DNA of 64,000 nt, taken from contig JBFONU010000009.1 of NCBI GenBank assembly GCA_040779345.1, positions 103,404 through 167,403 on the forward strand, in the 5' to 3' direction. The stretch comes from Thalassotalea_H sp040779345. GTDB taxonomy: Bacteria > Pseudomonadota > Gammaproteobacteria > Enterobacterales > Alteromonadaceae. The notes below the pieces were generated by a model. It did not search any database and was not told the DNA's origin. It worked only from the letters and a program-made list of their open reading frames with translations. Below, piece after piece: positions 17,447 through 26,314 of the stretch. Within the stretch, counting starts at the first letter, position 1; each line of letters opens with the position of its first letter. The position numbers and the translations under genes were made by a program.

Positions 17447-19237
17447 TTAACTTTCTAATTTGAGTACAGCTAAAAACGCTTCTTGAGGGACTTCAACATT
17501 CCCCACTTGTTTCATGCGTTTTTTACCTTCTTTTTGTTTCTGTAATAGTTTCTTCTTACGAGAAATATCACCACCATAACATTTGGCTGTAACGTTTTTA
17601 CGGAGTTGTTTTACTGTTGTACGAGCAATAACGTTATTACCAATTGCTGCTTGTATCGCAATATCAAACATTTGACGATGAATAAGCTCTCGTAACTTTT
17701 CAACTAACATGCGCCCTCGAGCGACTGAGTTTGTTCTATGGGTGATCATTGCTAAAGCATCGACTCTATCACCATTTATCATCACATCAACTCTTACCAT
17801 ATCAGCAGCTTCAAAACGGACAAAATGATAATCAAGTGAGGCATAACCACGACTCGTTGATTTTAACTTATCAAAAAAGTCCATCACAACTTCAGCCATA
17901 GGCAATTCATAAGTTACAGCGACTTGATTACCGTGATAAATAATATCCTTTTGCACACCTCGTTTTTCAATACATAAAGTAATCACATTACCTAAATGCT
18001 CTTGTGGCACGAGAATATTGGCTTGAACAATAGGCTCACGGATCTCATCAATATTATTAATCGCGGGTAAATCCCCGGGATTATCAATAGACAGTATTTC
18101 ACCATTGGTACAAGCAATTTCATAATTTACCGTGGGCGCGGTCGTGATTAAATCAAGATCATATTCACGTGCAAGTCGTTCTTGTACGATTTCCATATGA
18201 AGCATACCGAGGAATCCTATTCGGAAACCAAAGCCAAGTGCCGATGAATTTTCTGGTTCAAATACTAAAGAAGCATCATTAAGACTTAATTTATTTAACG
18301 CATCTCGAAAATTTTCATAATCATCAGAGCTGATTGGAAAGATTCCGGCATAAACTTGTGGTTGTACCGTTTTAAAACCAGGTAAAGCGGCGGCGGCTTC
18401 TTTTTTTGCAATGGTAATAGTATCACCCACTGGCGCGCCGTGGATCTCTTTAATCCCCGCAATGATAAAGCCAACTTCTCCCGTTCTTAAAATTCCAGTA
18501 TCTGTTTGCTTAGGCGTAAAAATACCTACTTTATCAATGATGTGTGCTTGTCCTGTCGACATCACCACCATTTTATCGCCTTTTTTCACTTCACCATTCA
18601 TTATTCGAACTAATGAAACAACCCCTTGATAGTTATCAAACCAAGAGTCAATAATCAACGCTTGTAAATTGGCACTAGGATCACCTTCTGGTGAAGGAAT
18701 ATTTGCAACAATAGTTTCTAATACATCATCGATACCTATACCTGTTTTTGCTGAACATTGCACAGCATCTGTAGCATCAATACCGATAATATCTTCTATT
18801 TCTTCACTGACTCTATCAGGATCCGCTTGGGGTAAATCGATTTTATTTAAAATAGGCAGGACTTCTAAGTCCATTTCAATGGCGGTATAACAGTTAGCAA
18901 CCGTTTGGGCTTCAACACCTTGTCCGGCATCAACAACTAATAACGCGCCTTCACAAGATGCTAATGAACGTGATACTTCATAAGAAAAATCAACATGACC
19001 AGGAGTATCAATGAAATTTAATTGGTAAATTTCACCGTCTTTGGCTTTATAATCTAACGTTACACTTTGCGCTTTAATCGTGATACCACGCTCACGTTCA
19101 ATATCCATTGAATCAAGCACTTGCGCTTCCATTTCTCGCTCTTGTAACCCTCCACAATGTTGGATCAAACGATCTGAAAGTGTAGATTTACCGTGATCAA
19201 TATGGGCAATAATAGAAAAATTTCGGATATGTTTCAT
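17447..19237 (-). CDS. lepA: Elongation factor 4 (LepA) GTPase
   Basis: The 596-residue protein has the LepA domain order: GTPase domain with AHIDHGKST, DTPGHVDF and NKIDLP, an EF-Tu-like domain II, EF-G-like domains III and V, and the LepA-specific basic C-terminal domain (YGGDISRKKKLLQKQKEGKKRM). It acts on ribosomes as a translation or biogenesis factor. It opens the lepA-lepB-rnc-era part of the block; 139 bases separate it from rseC. Confidence 0.97.
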   Translation of the reverse strand: MKHIRNFSIIAHIDHGKSTLSDRLIQHCGGLQEREMEAQVLDSMDIERERGITIKAQSVTLDYKAKDGEIYQLNFIDTPGHVDFSYEVSRSLASCEGALLVVDAGQGVEAQTVANCYTAIEMDLEVLPILNKIDLPQADPDRVSEEIEDIIGIDATDAVQCSAKTGIGIDDVLETIVANIPSPEGDPSANLQALIIDSWFDNYQGVVSLVRIMNGEVKKGDKMVVMSTGQAHIIDKVGIFTPKQTDTGILRTGEVGFIIAGIKEIHGAPVGDTITIAKKEAAAALPGFKTVQPQVYAGIFPISSDDYENFRDALNKLSLNDASLVFEPENSSALGFGFRIGFLGMLHMEIVQERLAREYDLDLITTAPTVNYEIACTNGEILSIDNPGDLPAINNIDEIREPIVQANILVPQEHLGNVITLCIEKRGVQKDIIYHGNQVAVTYELPMAEVVMDFFDKLKSTSRGYASLDYHFVRFEAADMVRVDVMINGDRVDALAMITHRTNSVARGRMLVEKLRELIHRQMFDIAIQAAIGNNVIARTTVKQLRKNVTAKCYGGDISRKKKLLQKQKEGKKRMKQVGNVEVPQEAFLAVLKLES

Positions 19238-19376
19238 AGATGAAAATTCAGTTAAACGTGTTGTTAAATCAATAGTGGCGAGATTTTAGCTAATTTAACT
19301 CCTCGGGGCTATCTTTTGTTGAATATTAATCAAGATCAGAAGAGGCTTTTGATATAATCTAACGATAGTTTAGTTT

Positions 19377-19826
19377 TTACTTACCAACAACTTTTATCAA
19401 TGTCGGTAACCATTCACGCCTTTGTGAAAGCTTTTCTTGCTGTTGTCTGGCCAAATAAAACCCTATAAAACCACCTAAAAGTGCTAACGGTAAAGCGAAC
19501 AATTCATGCGATAAAAATGATTTTTCTAGCAGAGCTTGGCCGAATAAACCACCAAGAAACAACCCGATTAATGGCCACATATAAACCTGCCAAGCTGCCG
19601 ATAACAATACCTGTTCTGACAACCCAATAATGACGCTGTCGCCAACGTTTACGGGGAGTTCTGAAAATAATGTATAACTTGTTCTTTTTTGTGGAAAAGC
19701 TTTCGCTATTTGTCCACTACCACATGTATCAAGCTGCTGACAACCACTGCAGCTTGATTTAACGAGACTTTCAACGGTGATCAGCTCTTGCTCTATGGCA
19801 ACAACTCGAGCGTGTTCTTCAATCAT
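19377..19826 (-). CDS. rseC: Sigma-E factor regulatory protein RseC
   Basis: A 149-residue inner-membrane protein. The N-terminal part has a cysteine cluster of the type C-x2-C-x5-C (SCSGCQQLDTCGSG), and two hydrophobic segments lie near residues 78-97 and 105-125, the layout of the RseC/MucC family. Cysteines are consistent with redox or Fe-S sensing, not proven. It ends the rpoE-rseA-rseB-rseC operon, three bases after rseB. Confidence 0.92.
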   Translation of the reverse strand: MIEEHARVVAIEQELITVESLVKSSCSGCQQLDTCGSGQIAKAFPQKRTSYTLFSELPVNVGDSVIIGLSEQVLLSAAWQVYMWPLIGLFLGGLFGQALLEKSFLSHELFALPLALLGGFIGFYLARQQQEKLSQRREWLPTLIKVVGK

Positions 19827-19828
19827 AG

Positions 19829-20794
19829 TTAAGGTCTTGCTCTTAACGAAACTGAGTCAGCAATTTGTTTAGCGGTTGCTGAGGGGATTTTTCCAACGAC
19901 ACTGACCTCATAGCCATTAATCACTTGACTTAATGCAACGGTAGCGCCGTCCATAACATAATCAGCAACTCTTTGTGGCTCTTTGCTCGGCGTCATATAA
20001 ACAGAAACATCAACTAAACCATCACCAAATAAAACAAACTCTACCGGTTGATTGGTCGAAGATAAACGATGACGATTGGCATTAATTTGTTTAAAACCTT
20101 GAGGTAACCAATTCACTTGCCATAACAGTTTTTGCTCTTGATACCCTTGTGGGATATCAACCACATTAGGTAATTCTGTTGCCTGCAACTGATTTAAACT
20201 TTCCGCCGGTTTTTCCGTTATATCAAGGTGAGTAAACTGAATTTGTTCGAGTTGTTGACCTTTTCTAGAAACAATTGCTAGTTTGAGTAATAACCCCGTC
20301 TTTTCATCTAGCCATAACCAATGACCATATTTATTGATATCTTTAGGTACAATCCTGATAATTTGCGCACTTCGCCCTAAAATTCTACTTTTACCTACCG
20401 AAACAAAATTATAGGTTGATGAAAGACCCTTTATTTGGCCACTTAAAATATTAGGTATAGGCCCTTTAAGACTTGTAGACATCACAGAGTATGGCGGTAG
20501 CTCAGGTTCGATATAGCTTATGGTATTATCTCTTTTTAAGATATCTCGACGAGGACCATTTAATAATGACAATATTTCTAATTCAACATCTTGCTCATTA
20601 ACACCATGGAACCAATGATAAGGCTCTGCATGATTGTTTTTAACCACAACAAATGAAGTACTAAAGTTTAATGTCTGTAAGGAATTTGATAGGCGTTCAA
20701 GCCAAACATCAGCTGTATCTTTTGATTCTAATTCAGCTGAGGCAACTGGTGAAAAAAATGTCACCAGTATAAAAAAACGAATGATTAACTTCAT
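19829..20794 (-). CDS. rseB: Periplasmic sigma-E regulator RseB
   Basis: A 321-residue secreted protein. A signal peptide (MKLIIRFFILVTFFSPVASA) leads into a LolA-like N-terminal domain (TLNFSTSFVVVKNNHAEPYHW) and a smaller C-terminal domain, as in RseB/MucB. RseB binds the periplasmic part of RseA and protects it from DegS until lipopolysaccharide or misfolded porins displace it. It overlaps rseA by four bases. Confidence 0.93.
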   Translation of the reverse strand: MKLIIRFFILVTFFSPVASAELESKDTADVWLERLSNSLQTLNFSTSFVVVKNNHAEPYHWFHGVNEQDVELEILSLLNGPRRDILKRDNTISYIEPELPPYSVMSTSLKGPIPNILSGQIKGLSSTYNFVSVGKSRILGRSAQIIRIVPKDINKYGHWLWLDEKTGLLLKLAIVSRKGQQLEQIQFTHLDITEKPAESLNQLQATELPNVVDIPQGYQEQKLLWQVNWLPQGFKQINANRHRLSSTNQPVEFVLFGDGLVDVSVYMTPSKEPQRVADYVMDGATVALSQVINGYEVSVVGKIPSATAKQIADSVSLRARP

Positions 20795-21387
20795 TTAACC
20801 GTATTGGTAACCTCTTTATTAATCTTTTTACTGTGCTCTTCATTTGCTAAAGCGGTAAATTTTAACTGTTGCTTGTGATCTTGTAAAAGCGCTTGAAATC
20901 GTCGTTGCTGTTCAATCATAGCTTGCTGCGTTGACGCTCTGTTATTTTGCTGATAATTAAGACTAACCGGCTCTGCAACACCGCCAAAGGGAGTTGTTTG
21001 CACGATAGGGCTTGGTACTAAAGTATCATTATTAGCCACATTTTGTTGTACACCAATCACCATTAGACCAGCGGCTGATGCTGCTATAGCGACCTGACCA
21101 AAGGGCTTAGAAAATTGAACCACTTTTGCTTTAATGCGAGTAACCATTGTCGTTTTCGCTACAGGAGCTAAAACGGTTGGCTCTTCAGCAATAGCATTAG
21201 CTATAGAAGCTGATAGATCGAGATTCAATGAATCAGGCAATTCGTCGCGAAGAGTATCACCTATCATGTGATAACGTTGCCAAGTTTCCGACATATGGTT
21301 GTCTTTGACTAACTCGTCAAAGACTTCATCATTGGCCTGATAATTATCAACTAATGATGAAACTGTCTCAAACTTACTTTCACTCAT
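20791..21387 (-). CDS. rseA: Anti-sigma-E factor RseA
   Basis: A 198-residue single-pass protein. The N-terminal cytoplasmic domain has the sigma-E-binding text ETVSSLVDNYQANDEVFDEL followed by WQRYHMIGDTLRDELP. One membrane helix lies near 97-117 (FGQVAIAASAAGLMVIGVQQ). The periplasmic tail is Gln-rich and polar. It holds sigma-E at the membrane until regulated proteolysis. It lies 27 bases after rpoE. Confidence 0.93.
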   Translation of the reverse strand: MSESKFETVSSLVDNYQANDEVFDELVKDNHMSETWQRYHMIGDTLRDELPDSLNLDLSASIANAIAEEPTVLAPVAKTTMVTRIKAKVVQFSKPFGQVAIAASAAGLMVIGVQQNVANNDTLVPSPIVQTTPFGGVAEPVSLNYQQNNRASTQQAMIEQQRRFQALLQDHKQQLKFTALANEEHSKKINKEVTNTVK

Positions 21388-21414
21388 ATATACACCTTTA
21401 AAAAACCGATAAAA

Positions 21415-21993
21415 CTAGCGTTGAAGTAATGGTCTGATTTTTTTATCTACAGCATCTCGTGCTCTAAATATTCTTGAACGTACTGTTCCCACAGGACATT
21501 CCATAATCGTTGCTATTTCTTCATAACTTAACCCTTCGAGCTCTCGCAGATTGATTGCTGTTCGTAAATCTTCTGGCAATTGCTCTATGGTATCAAATAT
21601 TACTTTTTTTATTTCTTTGGTTAATAATAATTTCTCAGGCGACGCATTTTCTCTTAGCGCATCTCCTGCATCATAAATCTCTGCGTCTTCAATTTCAACA
21701 TCTGATCCCGGCGGTTTTCTGTTACTTGCCACCATATGGTTTTTTGCACAGTTTACCGCTATGCGATATAACCACGTATAAAAAGCACTATCCCCTCTAA
21801 AATTAGGTAAAGCTCGATAAGCCTTAATAAATGCTTCTTGTACTATGTCAGGAACATCACTATGATTTTTTACATAGCGTGAAACTAAATTTGCTACCTT
21901 ATTCTGATACTTCGTTACTAGCAGGTTAAACGCGTTTTTATCACCACGTTGTACCCGCTCAACCAATTGTTGGTCGACGTTTTGTTCGCTCAT
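21415..21993 (-). CDS. rpoE: RNA polymerase sigma-E factor
   Basis: A 192-residue ECF sigma factor very close to E. coli RpoE. Region 2 contains VPDIVQEAFIKAYRAL and DSAFYTWLYRIAVNCAKN; region 4 contains LPEDLRTAINLRELEGLSYE and CPVGTVRSRIFRARDA. The ATG at 21993 is chosen because AGGAGT lies ten bases upstream and the protein then begins MSEQ as in E. coli; an upstream TTG is too close to that site. It directs the envelope-stress regulon and probably its own operon from the promoter at 22056-22082. nadB is divergent, as in E. coli. Confidence 0.97.
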   Translation of the reverse strand: MSEQNVDQQLVERVQRGDKNAFNLLVTKYQNKVANLVSRYVKNHSDVPDIVQEAFIKAYRALPNFRGDSAFYTWLYRIAVNCAKNHMVASNRKPPGSDVEIEDAEIYDAGDALRENASPEKLLLTKEIKKVIFDTIEQLPEDLRTAINLRELEGLSYEEIATIMECPVGTVRSRIFRARDAVDKKIRPLLQR

Positions 21994-22055
21994 TCGAGCC
22001 AATACTCCTAAAACCCATTAACTTTTTACGTCTGGCTCATAGCAAACACATCAAG

Positions 22056-22082
22056 TAGGACTAGTCTTGTGCGAAAAAGTTC
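22056..22082 (-). promoter_or_regulatory. Sigma-E-type promoter of the rpoE operon
   Basis: On the minus strand, GAACTT (22077-22082) and TCCTA (22056-22060) are separated by exactly 16 bases. This matches the sigma-E pattern (GAACTT, 16 bp, TCxxA) and closely resembles the autoregulated rpoE promoter of E. coli. The start of transcription would lie about 55 bases before the rpoE ATG. Confidence 0.65.
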
Positions 22083-22196
22083 TAAAAAAATTAAAAAAAA
22101 ATTAAAAAAAACGATAATGCCCTATTATCTCTGTTCTCAATGCCCAATAAACGTTAAAATTTATTTATCAATAGGATACCTTAAAACTAATCATTT

Positions 22197-23843
22197 ATGA
22201 ATCAACAACACAATTGTGACGTGTTAATTATTGGCAGTGGTGCCGCAGGTTTATCACTTGCGCTTCATTTAGCAAAAAATGCTGATGTGGTAATATTAAG
22301 TAAAGGCCTTGTGAATGAAGGCTCTACCTTTTATGCACAGGGTGGTATAGCAGCAGTATTTGATGAAAATGATAGCATTGAGTCTCATGTTTCTGACACG
22401 TTAATTGCTGGTGCAGGGCTGTGTGATAAAGAGATAGTTCAATATACCGCAGAAAATGCGAAAGATTGTTTAGAGTGGTTAATTAATCAAGGGGTTGATT
22501 TTGACCAAGAAGAAAATCAGGGTGGCGACGTAAAATATCATCTCACACGAGAGGGTGGCCATAGTCACCGCCGTATTTTACATGCAGCAGATGCCACAGG
22601 GCAAGCTATTCAAACCACGCTCGTTGAACGGGTTAAAAGCCATAATCGCATTAGAATATTTGAGCGCTATAATGCCATCGATTTAGTGTGTAAAAATGAC
22701 ACTTCAACTTCAACTAAAACTAAAACTAAAACTAAAACTAAAACTAAAACTTCAAAAGCATGTATTGGAGCTTACCTGTGGAATAGAAACAGTGAAAAAG
22801 TTGAGCGTATTTTTGCAAAGAAAACAATTTTAGCTACCGGTGGCGCAAGTAAGGTTTATCAATATACTTCTAACCCTGATGTTGCTAGTGGCGATGGTAT
22901 TGCAATGGCATGGCGAGCAGGATGCCGAGTTGCTAATATGGAGTTCAATCAATTCCACCCAACATGTCTTTTTCATCCTGATGCTGGCACATTTTTATTA
23001 ACAGAAGCGCTGCGTGGAGAAGGTGCAATATTAAGACGCCCTGATGGCAGCCGTTTTATGCCAAGCTTTGATGAGCGAGCTGAACTTGCTCCTCGTGATA
23101 TTGTTGCTAGAGCGATCGATTTTGAAATGAAACGCTTAGGTGCTGATTGCATGTATTTAGATATCAGCCATAAATCAGCTGAATTTATTAAACAGCATTT
23201 TCCAACCATTTATGAAAAAACCATGTCATTAGGTATCGACATGACAAAACAGCCTATGCCAATAGTACCTGCTGCACATTATACCTGCGGTGGTGTCATG
23301 ATAAATAAACAAGGCAAAACGGATATTGATAATTTATATGCCATCGGCGAAGTTGCCTATACCGGTTTACATGGTGCTAATCGTATGGCCAGTAATTCAT
23401 TATTAGAATGTTTAGTTTTTGCTAAAGCAGCCGCCCAAGACATTGAACAACACTTACCGAATACACAAAAGTATATCAACCTTCCCGCTTGGGACGAAAG
23501 TCGCGTCACCGACTCTGATGAAGAAGTAGTCATACAACACAACTGGCATGAACTGAGATTATTTATGTGGGATTATGTGGGTATTGTCCGTACAACTAAG
23601 CGTTTAGAAAGAGCATTGCATCGAGTTGAACTACTACAGCAAGAAATTGAAGATTATTATCGCAACTTTAAAGTCAGTAATAATTTGCTTGAGCTTAGGA
23701 ATTTAGTACAAGTGGCGGAGCTCATCATTCACTGCGCAATGCAACGCAAAGAAAGTAGAGGGCTACATTATACGTTAGATCACCCAGAGCTAAGTGATGA
23801 GATCAAAACCACTATTTTGTCTCCTCATAATTTAAAGCGCTAA
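22197..23843 (+). CDS. nadB: L-aspartate oxidase NadB
   Basis: A 548-residue flavoenzyme of the succinate dehydrogenase/fumarate reductase flavoprotein family. It has the FAD dinucleotide motif GSGAAGLSLALHLA, STFYAQGGIAAVFD, the TREGGHSHRRILH segment and the HGANRMASNSLLECLVFA box. It oxidises aspartate to iminoaspartate, the first step of NAD synthesis. Residues 169-186 form a Thr-Ser/Thr-Lys repeat in a loop where E. coli NadB has a short unrelated stretch, so the insertion is probably tolerated. Its 3' end overlaps the convergent ygfX gene by 32 bases. Confidence 0.96.
   Translation: MNQQHNCDVLIIGSGAAGLSLALHLAKNADVVILSKGLVNEGSTFYAQGGIAAVFDENDSIESHVSDTLIAGAGLCDKEIVQYTAENAKDCLEWLINQGVDFDQEENQGGDVKYHLTREGGHSHRRILHAADATGQAIQTTLVERVKSHNRIRIFERYNAIDLVCKNDTSTSTKTKTKTKTKTKTSKACIGAYLWNRNSEKVERIFAKKTILATGGASKVYQYTSNPDVASGDGIAMAWRAGCRVANMEFNQFHPTCLFHPDAGTFLLTEALRGEGAILRRPDGSRFMPSFDERAELAPRDIVARAIDFEMKRLGADCMYLDISHKSAEFIKQHFPTIYEKTMSLGIDMTKQPMPIVPAAHYTCGGVMINKQGKTDIDNLYAIGEVAYTGLHGANRMASNSLLECLVFAKAAAQDIEQHLPNTQKYINLPAWDESRVTDSDEEVVIQHNWHELRLFMWDYVGIVRTTKRLERALHRVELLQQEIEDYYRNFKVSNNLLELRNLVQVAELIIHCAMQRKESRGLHYTLDHPELSDEIKTTILSPHNLKR
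22701..22754 (+). repeat. In-frame hexanucleotide microsatellite inside nadB
   Basis: Nine six-base units: ACTTCA twice, ACTAAA six times (22713-22748), then ACTTCA once. They encode Thr-Ser, Thr-Lys and Thr-Ser pairs. A six-base unit keeps the reading frame when copies are gained or lost, so the enzyme loop can change length without inactivation. Confidence 0.95.
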
Positions 23844-24327
23844 GATGATTTTGTTTTATTGCCCGCGATAGTCTTGAATGATCAATATCTGACAAGCTAT
23901 CGTTAAAAATAAAAAATTTTGCAAAGGTTACAGATGAGTGTTTTTGCGCATGAGTGATATCTGTGTTTAAAATTACCCAACAGCCCAACCAGCCAACTCG
24001 ACTATTGTGATGAAGACATAAGTTTTTTTGTTGATCGTACTCTATTGAGCCATTTGAGTTTAATACCAGCCACTTTATTGGCGATTCTATGCTATTAAAC
24101 AAAAAATATATTGTCACCGTTAATAGTGTAAAACCAATAATTACGTTTGCAATAATACCAAAAGAAAATACGTACATTGCATAGAGTATTATTAATGAGA
24201 GTAAAGAATACCCCCCCCATTTAAGATACGTTTCGGTAATAGAGGGATGAATATTTAATTTATACTTTGACTCGGTTAAGTATAAGTTGCACCATTTTGT
24301 TGAGCTCTTGATCTTCACATTTTTCAT
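23812..24327 (-). CDS. ygfX: YgfX-like membrane protein partnered with SdhE
   Basis: Up to 171 residues with two adjacent hydrophobic segments (about 40-57 and 60-76) followed by a soluble tail, the layout of YgfX (also called CptA). Position after sdhE supports the call more than sequence does. The ATG at 24327 overlaps sdhE by 68 bases and no better start is seen in frame, so the true start may be a rare codon nearer YLTESKYKL. YgfX in E. coli has been reported as a toxin-like inhibitor of cell division; that role is debated. The 3' end runs 32 bases into the end of nadB. Confidence 0.65.
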   Translation of the reverse strand: MKNVKIKSSTKWCNLYLTESKYKLNIHPSITETYLKWGGYSLLSLIILYAMYVFSFGIIANVIIGFTLLTVTIYFLFNSIESPIKWLVLNSNGSIEYDQQKNLCLHHNSRVGWLGCWVILNTDITHAQKHSSVTFAKFFIFNDSLSDIDHSRLSRAIKQNHLSALNYEETK

Positions 24328-24523
24328 GTCCCATAAACCAAGCGAATAACTCAGGATCTTGGCAAACTAATAAACGTTCGAATATTGCTTTATTATCAAC
24401 AGATAATTGCTCCCAAGCTTCATCGACAAATGGCATAAAAAGTACGTCTAGTTCTAGCATGCCACGACGACAAGCCCATTTGAGTCTTGCTTTATCTTTT
24501 GCTAAGGATCCTAATGCTGACAT
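24260..24523 (-). CDS. sdhE: FAD assembly factor SdhE
   Basis: An 87-residue helical protein with the family's RRGMLELD motif (here CRRGMLELDVLF), the region needed for attaching FAD covalently to succinate dehydrogenase SdhA. The length is typical (about 80-90). It lies immediately upstream of the ygfX-like gene and divergent from ygfZ, the arrangement in many gammaproteobacteria. Confidence 0.94.
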   Translation of the reverse strand: MSALGSLAKDKARLKWACRRGMLELDVLFMPFVDEAWEQLSVDNKAIFERLLVCQDPELFAWFMGHEKCEDQELNKMVQLILNRVKV

Positions 24524-24752
24524 AGTTATCTCTAATTCTTTTAAGTATTGTTAGGGGGTGGTGCTCTTTCGCTTTTAGTTTGAACAAAATTGAATATCGA
24601 AAGTTCACCCCTCTAGTGTATCAAATAAGGGGATGTAAACACCATCATTCAACAATAAGAATTATGATAAAATTATAGTTTAGTTCAACGCTTGTAATTT
24701 AACATTTTTGCCCCTATTACTAGAGTAATATTTAGATTTTCACAAAAGTACT

Positions 24753-25727
24753 ATGACAATTTCTCCTGAAGAATTAAAACCTAACTTAAACACATTACCT
24801 AACACTTACCTCGTCTCATTAAATGAATATAATGCGATTGCTTTAGCAGGAGAAGAACAAAGCAAATACCTGCAAGGACAAGTCACTTGTGATGTTAATT
24901 CACTTGCTGAACATAAATTGCTACATGGCGCACATTGCAACGCTAAAGGTAAAGTATTTTCAGCTTTTCGTTTATTTAATCGCGATGAACAGCATTTGTT
25001 ATTTCAGCCCAAAACCACGGTTTCGGCATCATTAGCTGAGCTAAAAAAGTTTGGTGTATTTGCCAAAGTTGACATTTCAACAACAGATAATTTAGCGTTT
25101 ACTGCTTTAGTGGGTGAACAAGCAAGTGAGCGATTAAAAGAAAAGTTTAGTCACATCCCTGACAGTCTTTCACCAACCGTGCAAGTGGGCTCTACTACGC
25201 TGGTTTATATTGCAGGTAAATTAGAACGATATTTAATCATAGACGAAGAGGTAAAGGTTAATGACATACTGACATCTTTTGACTTACCTATTTTCACTAA
25301 TGCGGTTTGGCAATTACTTGAAATTATTGAAGGCATTCCCACTTTAATCACTGCAAATGACAGTGAATACGTCCCTCAAATGTTAAATATGCAAGCTATA
25401 CATGGCATTAGCTTTACCAAAGGCTGTTACTTAGGGCAAGAAACCGTCGCGCGTATGCAGTATTTAGGCAAAAATAAAAAAGCCCTTTTTGCACTTTCCG
25501 GCTTAACAACAAAGATAATTGATCAGCCTGTAATTGAGAAACAGCTTGGTGAAAACTGGCGAAAAGCAGGAGATGTCACCTGCTTTTATCAAGCAGATGA
25601 TGGCACAAGTTATTTTCAAGCCGTATTAAACAATGACATCAATTCATCTACGCAATTACGTATTAAAAATCAAGCAGACACCTTACTGACAATGATTGCT
25701 CTTCCTTACTCACTCATTGAAGAATAA
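24753..25727 (+). CDS. ygfZ: Folate-binding protein YgfZ
   Basis: A 324-residue protein related to the glycine cleavage T-protein. The diagnostic KGCYLGQE motif with its essential Cys occurs near residue 228, and QGQVTCDVNSL lies in the N-terminal half. YgfZ uses tetrahydrofolate to support certain iron-sulfur enzymes, such as MiaB. It is divergent from sdhE and 16 bases upstream of slyD, probably sharing a transcript. Confidence 0.94.
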   Translation: MTISPEELKPNLNTLPNTYLVSLNEYNAIALAGEEQSKYLQGQVTCDVNSLAEHKLLHGAHCNAKGKVFSAFRLFNRDEQHLLFQPKTTVSASLAELKKFGVFAKVDISTTDNLAFTALVGEQASERLKEKFSHIPDSLSPTVQVGSTTLVYIAGKLERYLIIDEEVKVNDILTSFDLPIFTNAVWQLLEIIEGIPTLITANDSEYVPQMLNMQAIHGISFTKGCYLGQETVARMQYLGKNKKALFALSGLTTKIIDQPVIEKQLGENWRKAGDVTCFYQADDGTSYFQAVLNNDINSSTQLRIKNQADTLLTMIALPYSLIEE

Positions 25728-25743
25728 AAACTTAGGATAACTC

Positions 25744-26232
25744 ATGAAAATAACTGAAAACAAAGTCGTCATTTTACATTACGCCGTCTCAGACAGTGAA
25801 GACACCTTAATTGATAGCTCATACGACCATAACCCATTAGCGGTTGTTCAAGGCACAGGCTATTTAATACCCGGCTTAGAAGAGGCGTTAACCGATCATA
25901 TTGCGGGTGACAAATTCGAAGTAGAAGTTGCGGCTGACCAAGCCTATGGACAAAGGTTTGATGAATACGTTCAAACCGTGCCCAAAGCGATGTTTGCTGA
26001 AATTGAAGATTTAGATGTTGGCACACAACTACGCGCAACGACAGATGAAGGTGAACAAACCGTGATTGTTATCGATGTGCAAGAAGATGAAATTACAGTC
26101 GATGGTAACCACCCACTCGCGGGTATAGATTTAAAATTTGATGTGGAGATCATTGAAGTGCGTGAAGCAACTGAAGATGAGTTATCACATGGACATGTTC
26201 ATGGTGAAGGCGGTTGTGGTCACGAACATTAA
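25744..26232 (+). CDS. slyD: FKBP-type peptidyl-prolyl isomerase SlyD
   Basis: A 162-residue protein with the SlyD fold: an FKBP domain split by an insert-in-flap domain (GTGYLIPGLEEAL, YGQRFDEYVQTV, DGNHPLAG), and a short His-rich metal-binding tail (HGHVHGEGGCGHEH). It is a prolyl isomerase and chaperone that delivers nickel to hydrogenase in enterics. The tail is shorter than in E. coli SlyD. AGGATAACTC precedes the ATG, and a terminator follows. Confidence 0.94.
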   Translation: MKITENKVVILHYAVSDSEDTLIDSSYDHNPLAVVQGTGYLIPGLEEALTDHIAGDKFEVEVAADQAYGQRFDEYVQTVPKAMFAEIEDLDVGTQLRATTDEGEQTVIVIDVQEDEITVDGNHPLAGIDLKFDVEIIEVREATEDELSHGHVHGEGGCGHEH

Positions 26233-26253
26233 ACTGCCCCGCTACTCTCGCTT

Positions 26254-26280
26254 AAAAAAAGACGCTAATGCGTCTTTTTT
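26254..26280 (+). terminator. Intrinsic terminator after slyD
   Basis: AAAAAAGACGC and GCGTCTTTTTT flank a TAAT loop. The hairpin is symmetrical, so it can also stop transcripts of the convergent pssA gene. Confidence 0.85.
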
Positions 26281-26314
26281 ATTATTAACTTAACGAAGCA
26301 TATAATAGACAGGA

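Noticed and set aside
22713..22748. Phase-variable switch in nadB
   Set aside because: The unit is six bases long, so gains and losses keep the frame and cannot switch the gene off.
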